This document shows positions 35,221 through 44,408 of a stretch of 64,000 bases of DNA, in pieces. The notes below the pieces were generated by a model. That model was not told the DNA's origin. It did no database searches and saw only the letters and a program-made list of their open reading frames with translations. The stretch's first letter is position 1; each line of letters opens with the position of its first letter. Origin of the DNA: an uncultured Butyrivibrio sp. (GTDB lineage: Bacteria > Bacillota > Clostridia > Lachnospirales > Lachnospiraceae); NCBI GenBank assembly GCA_945928575.1, contig CAMENP010000002.1, forward strand, positions 124,001-188,000. The letters are read 5' to 3'. The position numbers and the translations under genes were made by a program.

Positions 35221-36306
35221 ATGAGTAACTACAAGATTACATTGATTCCGGGTGACGGAATAGGACCGGAAATCGTTGCGCAGGCAGTTAAGGTTCTTGA
35301 TGCAGCAGGAGACAAATACGGATATAAGCTTGATTATACGTCAATTCTTATGGGAGGATGTTCCATTGATAAGTATGGTGTTCCGCTCACTGATGAGGCA
35401 GTTGCAATTGCCAAGAGTTCTGATGCGGTTCTGCTCGGAGCTGTCGGAGGTAATGTCGGTAATTCCAGATGGTATGATGTCGCACCGAATTTAAGACCTG
35501 AGGCAGGATTACTCAAGATAAGGAAAGATCTGGAACTTTTTGTAAATATGCGTCCGGCATATCTTTATGATGAACTTAAGAATGCGTGTCCGCTTAAGTC
35601 CGAGATAATCGGAGACGGTTTTGACATGGTTATCATGAGAGAACTGACCGGAGGACTCTATTTCGGTGAAAGACATACGGAAGAAATTAACGGTGTACTT
35701 ACAGCTGTGGATACGTTAACATATAATGAGAATGAGATCAGACGAATCGCGATCAAAGCATTTGAGATTGCGATGAAGAGACGTAAGATCGTAACAAGCG
35801 TCGATAAGGCTAATGTTCTTGATTCTTCAAGACTCTGGCGTAAAGTTGTCAAAGAAGTTGCTGCGGATTATCCGGAAGTTACATATACGGATATGCTCGT
35901 TGACAACTGTGCAATGCAGCTTGTAATGAACCCGGGTCAGTTTGATGTCATTCTTACAGAGAATATGTTCGGTGATATCCTTTCGGATGAAGCCAGCATG
36001 ATAACAGGTTCGATAGGAATGCTTTCAAGCGCCAGCCTTGGTAAGACCAAGCTCGGACTTTATGAGCCGTCACACGGTTCCGCACCTGATATTGCAGGCA
36101 AGAACATAGCCAACCCGATAGCAACCATTCTTTCTGCAGCTATGATGTTACGTTATTCACTTGATCTTGATGATGCGGCAGCGGCAATAGAGTCAGCTGT
36201 TGCGAAGGTTCTTAAGGAAGGCTACAGAACAACGGATATAATGTCAGACGGAATGACACTTGTCGGTACTGATAAGATGGGCGATCTGATTGCCGAGAGA
36301 CTTTAA
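35221..36306 (+). CDS. leuB: 3-isopropylmalate dehydrogenase
   Basis: A 361-residue NAD-dependent enzyme oxidising and decarboxylating 3-isopropylmalate in leucine synthesis. LIPGDGIGPEIV, RPAYLYDELK, MRELTGGLYFGER and the metal site segment DNCAMQLV...FGDILSDEAS are diagnostic of LeuB. AGAGGAA precedes the ATG at 35221; the in-frame upstream ATG at 35170 is not supported. leuACD are not in the window; ilvD follows after 27 nt. Confidence 0.96.
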   Translation: MSNYKITLIPGDGIGPEIVAQAVKVLDAAGDKYGYKLDYTSILMGGCSIDKYGVPLTDEAVAIAKSSDAVLLGAVGGNVGNSRWYDVAPNLRPEAGLLKIRKDLELFVNMRPAYLYDELKNACPLKSEIIGDGFDMVIMRELTGGLYFGERHTEEINGVLTAVDTLTYNENEIRRIAIKAFEIAMKRRKIVTSVDKANVLDSSRLWRKVVKEVAADYPEVTYTDMLVDNCAMQLVMNPGQFDVILTENMFGDILSDEASMITGSIGMLSSASLGKTKLGLYEPSHGSAPDIAGKNIANPIATILSAAMMLRYSLDLDDAAAAIESAVAKVLKEGYRTTDIMSDGMTLVGTDKMGDLIAERL

Positions 36307-36333
36307 TTTCACAATTGAAAGGAATTATAATAT

Positions 36334-37998
36334 ATGAGAAGCGATGCAGTTAAAAAAGGAGTCAGCCAGGCTCCTCACAGATCATTATTTAATGCACTTG
36401 GTTTTACCAAGGAAGAGATGGAGAAACCTTTAGTAGGTATTGTAAGCTCACAGAGCGAAATTATACCGGGACACATGAACCTCGATAAGATTGTCGAGGC
36501 AGTTAAGCTCGGAGTTGCAATGGCAGGCGGAACACCTGTAGTAGTACCGGCAATCGCAGTATGCGACGGAATTGCAATGGGCCATGTCGGAATGAAATAT
36601 TCACTCGTAACAAGAGACCTTATTGCTGATTCAACAGAGTGTCTGGCAACAGCACACCAGTTTGATGCACTTGTCATGGTTCCGAACTGTGATAAGAACG
36701 TTCCGGGACTTCTTATGGCGGCGGCCAGGATCAATGTTCCGACCGTATTCGTAAGCGGCGGTCCTATGCTTGCCGGACATGTAAAAGGATGCAAGACAAG
36801 CCTTTCGAGTATGTTTGAGGCAGTTGGTGCATATACGGCAGGTAAGATTTCGGCTGAGGAGCTTGATGAATATGAGAACAAGGCATGTCCTACATGCGGT
36901 TCATGTTCGGGTATGTATACAGCCAACAGTATGAATTGCCTTACCGAAGCAATCGGTATGGGACTTCAGGGTAACGGTACCATTCCGGCAGTATATTCTG
37001 ACAGGATCAAGCTCGCAAAGCATGCGGGCATGAAGGTCATGGAACTTCTTGAGAAGAACATAAGACCTCTTGATATTATGACGGAGAAAGCTTTTATGAA
37101 TGCACTTACCGTTGATATGGCACTCGGATGCTCTACCAACACAATGCTTCACCTTCCGGCTATTGCAAGAGAGGCAGGAGTTAAGCTTAATCTTGACATT
37201 GCCAACGAAATAAGCGCAAGAACACCTAACCTCTGCCATCTCGCTCCGGCAGGCCACACATATATGGAAGAACTTAATGAGGCCGGCGGTGTATATGCGG
37301 TAATGAACGAACTTTCCAAGAAAAATCTTCTTAACCTTGATCTTATCACAGCGACCGGCAAGACTGTCGGAGAGAATATCAAGGATTGTGTCAATAAGAA
37401 TCCGGAAGTTATCAGACCTATCGATAATCCGTACAGCGTAACAGGCGGTATCGCAGTTCTCAGAGGTAACATCGCCCCTGATTCATGCGTTGTAAAGCGC
37501 TCAGCTGTTGTAGAAGAGATGCTTGTTCATGAAGGACCGGCAAGAGTATTTGATTGTGAAGAAGATGCAATCGCAGCCATAAAGGGCGGTAAGATCGTTC
37601 CGGGTGATGTTGTTGTCATCAGGTATGAAGGCCCTAAGGGAGGACCTGGTATGCGTGAAATGCTTAATCCTACATCTGCAATAGCAGGTATGGGACTTGG
37701 TTCAAGCGTAGCACTTATAACTGACGGACGTTTCTCGGGAGCATCAAGAGGAGCTTCCATAGGACACGTATCACCGGAAGCAGCAGTCGGCGGACCTATT
37801 GCGTTTATTGAAGAAGGCGATATCATAAGCATCGATATCCCTGCCAACACAATTAATGTCAAGGTAAGTGATGAAGAACTTGAAGCACGTAAGGCTAAAT
37901 GGCAGCCTAGAGAGCCGAAGGTTACCAAAGGATACCTTGCACGTTACGCAAAGATGGTAACATCGGCAGATAAGGGAGCAGTCCTTGAAATAAAATAA
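36334..37998 (+). CDS. ilvD: Dihydroxy-acid dehydratase
   Basis: A 554-residue iron-sulfur enzyme of isoleucine and valine synthesis. Cysteines for the cluster are seen in [25 protein letters not shown] and the later segment of the family; [19 protein letters not shown] is the C-terminal signature. GAAAGGAATT precedes the ATG. It lies between leuB and ilvB in a branched-chain amino acid operon with short spacings. Confidence 0.97.
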   Translation: MRSDAVKKGVSQAPHRSLFNALGFTKEEMEKPLVGIVSSQSEIIPGHMNLDKIVEAVKLGVAMAGGTPVVVPAIAVCDGIAMGHVGMKYSLVTRDLIADSTECLATAHQFDALVMVPNCDKNVPGLLMAAARINVPTVFVSGGPMLAGHVKGCKTSLSSMFEAVGAYTAGKISAEELDEYENKACPTCGSCSGMYTANSMNCLTEAIGMGLQGNGTIPAVYSDRIKLAKHAGMKVMELLEKNIRPLDIMTEKAFMNALTVDMALGCSTNTMLHLPAIAREAGVKLNLDIANEISARTPNLCHLAPAGHTYMEELNEAGGVYAVMNELSKKNLLNLDLITATGKTVGENIKDCVNKNPEVIRPIDNPYSVTGGIAVLRGNIAPDSCVVKRSAVVEEMLVHEGPARVFDCEEDAIAAIKGGKIVPGDVVVIRYEGPKGGPGMREMLNPTSAIAGMGLGSSVALITDGRFSGASRGASIGHVSPEAAVGGPIAFIEEGDIISIDIPANTINVKVSDEELEARKAKWQPREPKVTKGYLARYAKMVTSADKGAVLEIK

Positions 37999-38014
37999 TT
38001 TGGAGAAATATACA

Positions 38015-39679
38015 ATGCAGCTTACAGGATCACAGATAATTATAGAATGTCTTAAGGAACAGGGCGTGGATACCGTTTTCGGATATCCCGGAGGAGCCAT
38101 TCTTAATGTGTATGATGAATTATATAAACATTCGGATGAGATAACACATATCCTCACTTCGCATGAACAGGGAGCTTCCCATGCAGCGGACGGATATGCG
38201 AGGGCAACAGGCAAAGTCGGTGTATGTTTTGCAACATCGGGACCGGGAGCAACCAATCTCGTAACAGGTATTGCGACGGCTTATATGGATTCGGTGCCTA
38301 TGGTAGCGATCACATGTAACGTCGGAGTTCCGCTTCTCGGAAAGGACAGTTTTCAAGAGATCGATATAACGGGCGTGACATTACCTATTACCAAATATAA
38401 TTATATTGTTAAAGATATAACGAAACTTGCTGGAGTTATAAGGGATGCTTTCAGAATTGCCAAAGAAGGCAGGCCGGGACCGGTTCTTATCGATATACCT
38501 AAGGATGTCACAGCACAGAAGACAGAGTATACCTACGTCAAACCGGCAGAGATATCAAGGGAAACCGCACAGATAACCAATGAGGCTGTCAATGAAGCAG
38601 TTTCCATGATAAAAGAGTCAGAGAAACCTTTCATATTCGTCGGCGGCGGCGCCGTTATTTCAGGTGCTCAGGATGAACTTGCGGAGTTTGCATCCAAAAT
38701 CGATGCACCTGTAGCGGATTCATTGATGGGAAAGGGTGCTTTTAACGGAACTGACCCAAGATATACCGGAATGCTCGGCATGCACGGAACCAAAACATCC
38801 AACTTCGCGGTTATGGAGTGTGACCTTCTTGTAGTTGTCGGCGCAAGATTCTCAGACCGTGTAACAGGCGATACCAGAAGGTTTGCACCTAATGCGCGTA
38901 TACTTCAGCTTGATATCGATCCGGCGGAGATCAATAAAAATATCCGCGTCGATGCAAGTGTTATCGGTGATGTCAGGGAAATTCTCAAAGCATTGAATGC
39001 AAGGCTTGACGATATGGAACATACCGAGTGGATGGCACATGTTGAACAGATGAAAAAAGATTATCCGCTCAAATACAATAAAGATGTCCTTACCGGACCT
39101 TATGTTATTGAACAGATTTATGATATTACAGGCGGCAATGCAATAATCACGACCGAGGTCGGACAGCATCAGATGTGGGCAGCCCAGTATTATAAATTCA
39201 AAGAACCGAGAACACTTCTCACCTCGGGAGGCCTCGGGACTATGGGATACGGTCTCGGAGCATCAATCGGAGCCAAGATGGGCCGCAAAGACAAGACGGT
39301 TATCAATGTTGCCGGCGACGGATGTTTCAGAATGAACATGAACGAGCTTGCAACGGCCACACGTTATAATATCCCTGTAATCGAGGTGGTAATCAATAAC
39401 CATGTTCTCGGAATGGTAAGACAGTGGCAGACACTTTATTACGGACAGAGATATTCATACACGGTGCTTAATGACAGCGTGGATTATGTCAAGGTTGCCG
39501 AAGCAATGGGAGCCAAGGCATACCGCGTTACGACTAAGGAAGAATTCGCTCCGGCCCTCAAAGAGGCGATAGAGCTTAATATTCCGTGTCTGATAGATTG
39601 TCAGATAGAGAAGGATGACAAGGTGTTCCCTATGGTTTCACCGGGTGCTTCTTTAGCAGATACATTTGACGAGATTTAA
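38015..39679 (+). CDS. ilvB: Acetolactate synthase, large (catalytic) subunit
   Basis: A 554-residue thiamine-diphosphate enzyme joining two pyruvates, or pyruvate and 2-oxobutyrate. The N-terminus MQLTGSQIIIECLKEQGVD, the active-site loop FGYPGGAIL with downstream HEQGASHAADGYAR, and the ThDP motif AGDGCFRMN...NNHVLGMV are present. A TTG at 38000 opens the frame, but GGAGAA (38002-38007) sits 7 nt before the ATG at 38015. No ilvN (small subunit) or ilvC follows, so these must be elsewhere if present. Confidence 0.95.
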   Translation: MQLTGSQIIIECLKEQGVDTVFGYPGGAILNVYDELYKHSDEITHILTSHEQGASHAADGYARATGKVGVCFATSGPGATNLVTGIATAYMDSVPMVAITCNVGVPLLGKDSFQEIDITGVTLPITKYNYIVKDITKLAGVIRDAFRIAKEGRPGPVLIDIPKDVTAQKTEYTYVKPAEISRETAQITNEAVNEAVSMIKESEKPFIFVGGGAVISGAQDELAEFASKIDAPVADSLMGKGAFNGTDPRYTGMLGMHGTKTSNFAVMECDLLVVVGARFSDRVTGDTRRFAPNARILQLDIDPAEINKNIRVDASVIGDVREILKALNARLDDMEHTEWMAHVEQMKKDYPLKYNKDVLTGPYVIEQIYDITGGNAIITTEVGQHQMWAAQYYKFKEPRTLLTSGGLGTMGYGLGASIGAKMGRKDKTVINVAGDGCFRMNMNELATATRYNIPVIEVVINNHVLGMVRQWQTLYYGQRYSYTVLNDSVDYVKVAEAMGAKAYRVTTKEEFAPALKEAIELNIPCLIDCQIEKDDKVFPMVSPGASLADTFDEI

Positions 39680-39685
39680 TATGAC

Positions 39686-39717
39686 GGCAGCTTCAATATG
39701 TTTGGAGCTGCCTCTTT
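39686..39717 (+). terminator. Terminator after ilvB
   Basis: GGCAGCT (39686-39692) pairs with AGCTGCC (39706-39712), followed by TCTTT. Moderately strong; it may be leaky into the aminopeptidase gene. Confidence 0.7.
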
Positions 39718-39737
39718 GATATTAAGGAGATTTTGAC

Positions 39738-41513
39738 ATGTTAGTACAAGAACGTCTGGATAAGTTGAGAGAGCTCATGAAACTGCATGATATTGATGCT
39801 TATATTATTGTGACCGATGATTATCACGGTTCGGAATATGTCGGTGATTATTTTAAAGAAAGAGAATTTATGTCGGGTTTTACCGGTTCGGCAGGAACCC
39901 TGGTGGTTTTACCGGATGAAGCATATCTGTGGACTGATGGAAGATATTTTATCCAGGCAGAAGAACAGCTTAACCGCAGCACGATCACCCTTATGAAAAT
40001 AAATGAACCGGGAGTTCCCGATATACCGAAATTCATGGCAGAACGTGCATCGGGTCATTCTGGTTACAGAATAGGATTTGACGGACGCACGATAAGTACG
40101 ACATTTGCCAAAGAACTGATGGACAGCCTGGCAATTACAGGAGCTGTGCTGGTGCCCGATTATGACCTTGTAGATGAGATATGGGAAGACAGGCCGCTTA
40201 TAAGCGCTGAGCCGGTATGGCAGCTTGATACTCAATATGCAGGAGATACGGCAGAGAATAAGCTAAAGCTCCTGCGTGACAATATGAAGAAAAATACTGT
40301 TGATATGATGATAGTGGCTGCGCTTGATGAGACGGCATGGTTATTAAACTTGCGTGGTAATGATGTGAACTGCACACCCGTATTTTTATCATATATGCTT
40401 ATTATGCAGGATAAAGCCATTCTTTACGCCAATGAAAAAAGCTTTGATGGCACAGTCAGAGAATACCTTGATTCACTCGGGATAGAACTCAGGTCATATA
40501 ATAAGATATACGAAGATGTGCATGGTATGAGTTATGATGTAGTAGAACTTGATCCTGCAACGGTTAATTACAGACTGCTTTCCCGTGTGTCAGAGGACGT
40601 CGTGGTGATGATGAAGGAAAGCCCGATTAAGCATATGAAGGCTGTTAAGAACGAAACGGAGCAGAATAACATCCGTAAGGCTCATATTAAGGATGGCGTT
40701 GCGATGTGTCGCTTTATCTGCTGGCTTCAGAAGAGTGTTGCAACGGAAAATATTACTGAACTTGATGCGGCAGCGCAGCTTGAAAAATATAGGCGCAGTG
40801 AGGAAGGCTTTATTGAGAACAGCTTTGATTCCATCATAGCATATGGTGAGCACGGCGCGATTGTGCATTACGAGCCTACCGAAGAGACTAACATTCTGCT
40901 CAGGCCATATGGATTGTGCCTTACCGATACGGGCGGACATTATATGGAAGGAACCACCGATATAACGAGAACGATTCCTCTTGGCAAGCTTACTCCAGAA
41001 GAGAAAAAAGCATACACGCTTGTTCTTAAAGGACATCTTGCGCTCGCTGCGGCGGTTTTTAAGGAAGGAATGTGCGGCGCCAATCTGGACATTCTTGCGC
41101 GTATGCCACTCTGGGAGAACGGAATGGATTTCAATCACGGTACCGGACACGGCGTCGGATACCTTCTGAATGTCCATGAAGGTCCGCAGCGGATTCATTG
41201 GCGAATCGGCAGGCAGAATGTGCCTTTTGAGGCAGGTATGGTGATATCCGACGAACCCGGATATTATCTGGAAGGTAAGTTCGGCATCAGACATGAGAAT
41301 CTTGTGCTCACACGCCGATATGGAGACGGGCTGCTTTGCTTTGAGAGCCTGACAATGGTTCCGTTTGATGCAGACGCGCTGGATATGGAACTTATGACCG
41401 ATGTTGATAAGATGAGACTTAATAAGTACCATGAAAAGGTATATGAAAATATATCGCCTTATCTTGAAGGCGAGGAACTTAAGTGGCTTAAGGAGAAGAC
41501 GAGGCGGATTTAA
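39738..41513 (+). CDS. Xaa-Pro aminopeptidase, M24B family (three-domain type)
   Basis: A 591-residue cytoplasmic metallopeptidase removing N-terminal residues before proline. Two creatinase-like N-terminal domains (about 1-310) precede the pita-bread catalytic domain. Metal ligands lie in LTDTGGHYMEGTTDITRT (two Asp), NHGTGHGVG (His), SDEPGYY (Glu) and IRHENLV (Glu). The length of about 590 matches the eukaryotic-like APP1 type common in Clostridia. TAAGGAGA precedes the ATG. Confidence 0.93.
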   Translation: MLVQERLDKLRELMKLHDIDAYIIVTDDYHGSEYVGDYFKEREFMSGFTGSAGTLVVLPDEAYLWTDGRYFIQAEEQLNRSTITLMKINEPGVPDIPKFMAERASGHSGYRIGFDGRTISTTFAKELMDSLAITGAVLVPDYDLVDEIWEDRPLISAEPVWQLDTQYAGDTAENKLKLLRDNMKKNTVDMMIVAALDETAWLLNLRGNDVNCTPVFLSYMLIMQDKAILYANEKSFDGTVREYLDSLGIELRSYNKIYEDVHGMSYDVVELDPATVNYRLLSRVSEDVVVMMKESPIKHMKAVKNETEQNNIRKAHIKDGVAMCRFICWLQKSVATENITELDAAAQLEKYRRSEEGFIENSFDSIIAYGEHGAIVHYEPTEETNILLRPYGLCLTDTGGHYMEGTTDITRTIPLGKLTPEEKKAYTLVLKGHLALAAAVFKEGMCGANLDILARMPLWENGMDFNHGTGHGVGYLLNVHEGPQRIHWRIGRQNVPFEAGMVISDEPGYYLEGKFGIRHENLVLTRRYGDGLLCFESLTMVPFDADALDMELMTDVDKMRLNKYHEKVYENISPYLEGEELKWLKEKTRRI

Positions 41514-41566
41514 GATGATGTCACCGAAAAGTTGCGATGCAAGGATGCAGTGAACGGTGCCAAATA

Positions 41567-41600
41567 GTGTGAAAGAGTTGTTCCTCTTTCACACGCCTTT
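41567..41600 (+). terminator. Perfect hairpin after the aminopeptidase gene
   Basis: GTGTGAAAGAG (41567-41577) pairs perfectly with CTCTTTCACAC (41584-41594), with a 6-nt loop. The T tract that follows (GCCTTTGATTT) is poor, so termination is likely but weak. Confidence 0.65.
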
Positions 41601-41806
41601 GATTTGGGGATGGTGTATGGCGTTGTGCGATGCCGAAAAAATAATATTTCAGTGTACAATATAATATTTTCATACTTTTTTGGCAAAAATCAGCAATTTA
41701 GTGTCAATTACTTGCTATATGAGATACTCAAATATGATAATATATGAAAATAAGTACGTTAAAAGATAAGTAAAATGTAATATATTACAACGAAAGGCTT
41801 ATCAAA

Positions 41807-41911
41807 TTGATACAAAAAGCCTCGAAAAGCACAAAAAAGTGTGAATTCCTGAATTTTAAACTTGGAACAATTTTGCACTACCAGGCAGCGGGTCTGTCTG
41901 ATTGCAACTGA
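41807..41911 (+). CDS. Possible small ORF, 34 residues, TTG start
   Basis: A TTG codon lies 9 nt after GAAAGG (41792-41797) and opens 34 codons ending at TGA (41909-41911). The peptide starts MIQKASKSTKKCEF, continues through LNFKLGTILHYQAAG and ends LSDCN; it has two cysteines and a basic N-terminus, and does not look like random low-complexity A/T translation. The ribosome binding site is inside a potential hairpin (AGGCTT 41795-41800 with AAGCCT 41817-41822), with the start codon in the loop, which hints at translational control. No homology is recognised. It could equally be chance or a remnant. Confidence 0.4.
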   Translation: MIQKASKSTKKCEFLNFKLGTILHYQAAGLSDCN

Positions 41912-41935
41912 AAAATTCAACGGTTAAACTCACGG

Positions 41936-41975
41936 ATTTAATTTTATCATTTTTCGCAAAATGATAAAATTAAAT
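41936..41975 (+). promoter_or_regulatory. Perfect 18-bp inverted repeat at the GNAT promoter
   Basis: ATTTAATTTTATCATTTT (41936-41953) is the exact reverse complement of 41958-41975, with a TCGC loop. The right arm ends at the -35 box, and a further copy of its core (ATGATAAAATT) lies in the promoter spacer (41981-41991). An operator is the simplest reading. Confidence 0.7.
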
Positions 41976-42003
41976 TGACAATGATAAAATTGAATAATAA
42001 AAT
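41975..42003 (+). promoter_or_regulatory. Strong sigma-A type promoter of the GNAT gene
   Basis: Consensus TTGACA (41975-41980), a 17-nt spacer and TAAAAT (41998-42003). The predicted start is near 42010. Confidence 0.8.
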
Positions 42004-42096
42004 TTAATCATATTGAGGTTTGGTTATTTAGGTGAGACCGCATGATTACAGCAATAAATGCCAATGTGGCATGTTGAATTTACGAAAGGCATCTTT

Positions 42097-42684
42097 ATGG
42101 ATAACATTATGATCAGAACAGCAAAGCCGCCCGATGCGGACAGGCTTCTTGAAATCTATGCACCGTATGTGGAAAATACGGCGATAACTTTTGAATATGA
42201 AGTGCCGTCTGTGGATGAATTCAGACAGCGGATAGAGAACACATTGAAAAAATATCCGTACATCGTGGCATTAAAGGATGATAAAATCGTCGGATATGCC
42301 TATGCCGGAACCTTTAAATCAAGGGCGGCATACGACTGGGATGTTGAATTATCGGTATATCTGGATATGAAATGCAGAAGATGCGGCATCGGGAAACTGC
42401 TTTATAACAAAATTGAGCAGATACTTGCAATGCAGAATATAATCAATCTCAATGCGTGCATAACATCTCCGTCGGTGCCGGATAAACATATTACGGATGA
42501 AAGTGAGAAATTCCATGCAAGGATGGGATATTCACTTGTCGGAAGATTTCATAAATCAGGTTATAAGTTTGACACCTGGTACGACATGATATGGATGGAG
42601 AAAGCAATTTCGGCACACTGCATTAATCCTCCGGCCGTAAAGAGCTTCCCGGAGATTGAAAAAGAAGCCGAAAAAATATATTAG
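42097..42684 (+). CDS. GNAT acetyltransferase, phosphinothricin/methionine-sulfone type
   Basis: A 195-residue N-acetyltransferase. IRTAKPPDADRLLEIYAPYV, AITFEYEVPS and the acetyl-CoA loop RRCGIGKLLYNKI are typical of the PAT/YwnH group, which acetylates phosphinothricin, methionine sulfone or similar amino-acid analogues; the substrate here is unknown. The ATG at 42097 lies 8 nt after GAAAGG; ATGs at 42058 and 42109 are less likely. The gene stands alone between its own promoter/operator and a bidirectional terminator. Confidence 0.88.
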   Translation: MDNIMIRTAKPPDADRLLEIYAPYVENTAITFEYEVPSVDEFRQRIENTLKKYPYIVALKDDKIVGYAYAGTFKSRAAYDWDVELSVYLDMKCRRCGIGKLLYNKIEQILAMQNIINLNACITSPSVPDKHITDESEKFHARMGYSLVGRFHKSGYKFDTWYDMIWMEKAISAHCINPPAVKSFPEIEKEAEKIY

Positions 42685-42692
42685 GACAGAAA

Positions 42693-42727
42693 AAAAGGGT
42701 ATCCGAAGAAAAAACGGATACCCTTTT
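42693..42727. terminator. Bidirectional terminator between convergent genes
   Basis: AAAAGGGTATCCG (42693-42705) pairs perfectly with CGGATACCCTTTT (42715-42727). It serves the GNAT gene on the plus strand and the radical SAM gene on the minus strand. Confidence 0.93.
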
Positions 42728-42743
42728 GTATTATTTAATAAGT

Positions 42744-43346
42744 TTAATCCTCAAAAGGACGGATTCTGTATTTGGCTCCGATGCTGTCGCAAATGCGCTG
42801 ACACTCGGCTTCCTCCTCCTTGGTGATTGTGGTTTCGACGGTGGTCATTACAACATGCGGAACGTATTTGACGGCTTCTCTTGCAAAATCGATCATCGCA
42901 TCGAAAGATCCGATTCCGAATTTACTTCTGGTAAGCTCATAGTAACGCTCCTTGTTAGGTGTGTTAAGGCTTATTGAAACGGTATCGATAAGACCCTTAA
43001 GCTCAGGCGTGATGTCACGGCCGTTTACGAGATTACCGAGACCGTTGGTGTTGATACGTGTAGGCTTGTTGTAAGTCTTTTTTACATAAGCGGCAACCTC
43101 TAAGAGAACATCAATTCTCTCGGTCGGTTCACCGAAACCGCAGAAAACAACCTCATCATAGTCATCCATGTTAAAATTAGCAAAATCAGCGATTACCTCG
43201 TCGACGGTCGGCTCTTTTTCAAGCCAGAGAACACCGGAATCCTCCATGTGGTCCCTTGTCTGTCTGAGACAGAATGTACATGCGCAAGGGCATTTGTTGG
43301 TAAGATTGACATAAAGATTATTGTGGACCTTGTATAAAATAGTCAT
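42744..43346 (-). CDS. Radical SAM protein, TatD-associated type
   Basis: A 200-residue radical SAM protein with an N-terminal CxxxCxxC cluster motif (CPCACTFC, about residue 19) and the GFGEPTER motif. The small size and the YKVHNNLYVNLTNKCPC start fit the TatD-linked radical SAM group (TIGR04038), of unknown reaction; no tatD gene is adjacent here. AAAAGAGGT precedes the ATG. It follows the pyridoxine kinase gene by 15 nt on the same strand, so the two are probably co-transcribed. Confidence 0.88.
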   Translation of the reverse strand: MTILYKVHNNLYVNLTNKCPCACTFCLRQTRDHMEDSGVLWLEKEPTVDEVIADFANFNMDDYDEVVFCGFGEPTERIDVLLEVAAYVKKTYNKPTRINTNGLGNLVNGRDITPELKGLIDTVSISLNTPNKERYYELTRSKFGIGSFDAMIDFAREAVKYVPHVVMTTVETTITKEEEAECQRICDSIGAKYRIRPFED

Positions 43347-43361
43347 GGTAAAACCTCTTTT

Positions 43362-44198
43362 CTATTTAAGTGTGTGTAAAACTTCTTCAAAACATACGCC
43401 GTCTGTCGGCGGGATATCCATAGCTTCGGTAGCGGCGATACAGTCGCGCACGAAATGCGATGCTTTTTTTACGGAAAGCTCAAAATCATAACCGAGAACG
43501 GCTGAGGCAGCGATAACGGAAGCGAAGACATCGCCTGTTCCGGAACGCTCATGTCCGCAACGTTTCTGACGGATAACCTTAGGCGTGAGTCCCTTCTCGC
43601 ATATGACGTTGGCAATAATGCTGCCGCAGCCAAGCCCCGTTATAACGACCTTGCCGGCGCCTGTATCGGTAAGTCTCATGGCAATATCGCCGATTTCTTT
43701 AAGGCTCATATCAGGTCGGTAATCTGTTGAAGTCAGTATGCATGCTTCAGTCAGATTGGGAGTGAGGATGTCGGCGTGCTTTACGAGCGCACGCATCTTC
43801 TCACACATCGATGCGGTATAAGTAGGGTACGGCCTGCCGTTGTCACCGATAACCGGGTCGATTATGACAAGCGTATTATCATCCTTGAAATCCTTAATGA
43901 AGTTCTCAACTATTTCAATCTGCCTGTCGGAACCTAAGAAACCCGTAAGTATTCCGTTAAAATGTAGATCAAGAGCTTTCCATTTATCGATGTAAGGCTG
44001 CATACGGTCGGTGTAATCGTCGAAAAAATATTCCGGGAAACCGGTGTGTGCAGAGAAAATCGATGTCGGAACCGGACAGCACTGCACGCGCATCTGCGAT
44101 ATTATCGGGAGCGCAACTGCAAGTGAACATCTGCCGAAACCGGAAAGATCATTGATCACCGCTATTTTGTTCTGTCTGTTATGGTCTGTAGTATTCAT
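43362..44198 (-). CDS. pdxK: Pyridoxine/pyridoxamine kinase
   Basis: A 278-residue ribokinase-like enzyme phosphorylating B6 vitamers for PLP supply. IAVINDLSGFGRCSL is the N-terminal substrate-site motif of the clostridial PdxY/PdxK group and ERSGTGDVFAS is the anion-hole/ATP motif. The frame extends 12 codons further to 44234, but the promoter's -10 lies between, so the ATG at 44198 is chosen. No ribosome binding site precedes it. The distance from the -10 implies a leaderless transcript. Confidence 0.88.
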   Translation of the reverse strand: MNTTDHNRQNKIAVINDLSGFGRCSLAVALPIISQMRVQCCPVPTSIFSAHTGFPEYFFDDYTDRMQPYIDKWKALDLHFNGILTGFLGSDRQIEIVENFIKDFKDDNTLVIIDPVIGDNGRPYPTYTASMCEKMRALVKHADILTPNLTEACILTSTDYRPDMSLKEIGDIAMRLTDTGAGKVVITGLGCGSIIANVICEKGLTPKVIRQKRCGHERSGTGDVFASVIAASAVLGYDFELSVKKASHFVRDCIAATEAMDIPPTDGVCFEEVLHTLK

Positions 44199-44206
44199 AA
44201 TGAGAT

Positions 44207-44234
44207 AGTATATCATTTTGGTGGAATATGTCAA
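44207..44234 (-). promoter_or_regulatory. Sigma-A type promoter of pdxK, predicted leaderless start
   Basis: On the minus strand TTGACA (44234-44229), a 16-nt spacer and TATACT (44212-44207). The expected start (about 44200) is only one to three nt before the pdxK ATG at 44198. Confidence 0.75.
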
Positions 44235-44292
44235 ATATCCAGATTAAGTATTTTTGACCATACCACTCCATATATCTTACCCGAAGTGGCTA

Positions 44293-44321
44293 TTGACGTA
44301 AAATAGCTTTTGACGTAAAAT
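44293..44321 (+). promoter_or_regulatory. Promoter of the serine operon built from a 12-bp direct repeat
   Basis: TTGACGTAAAAT occurs at 44293-44304 and 44310-44321. The first copy supplies a -35 (TTGACG) and the second a -10 (TAAAAT, 44316-44321) at 17-nt spacing. The leader of about 80 nt contains a small hairpin CGGAT/ATCCG (44345-44368). Confidence 0.6.
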
Positions 44322-44408
44322 GTAATTTGATGTTTTGGATTTAACGGATGGCACTTGTCAGCAATCCGCAGCCAACACATATAATATTTATACAGGAGGC
44401 ACATTAAA

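Larger units (their letters stand above)
41514..42096 (+). other. 583-nt intergenic stretch with regulatory elements and a possible small ORF
   Basis: No long gene lies here. From left to right it holds a perfect 11-bp hairpin (41567), an A/T-rich tract, a possible 34-codon ORF with a hairpin over its ribosome binding site (41795-41911), an 18-bp perfect inverted repeat (41936-41975), a strong promoter (41975-42003) and a 90-nt leader to the GNAT gene that contains a small hairpin (ATGCC/GGCAT near 42057-42071). Confidence 0.7.

Noticed and set aside
40590-41432. Minus-strand 280-codon frame opposite the aminopeptidase gene
   Set aside because: No start signals or motifs; the plus strand encodes a full, motif-complete M24 peptidase.
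44355-44385. TTGTCA and TATAAT as a second serC promoter
   Set aside because: Spacing is 19 nt and the implied start would fall in the ribosome binding site, so it is not a useful promoter.
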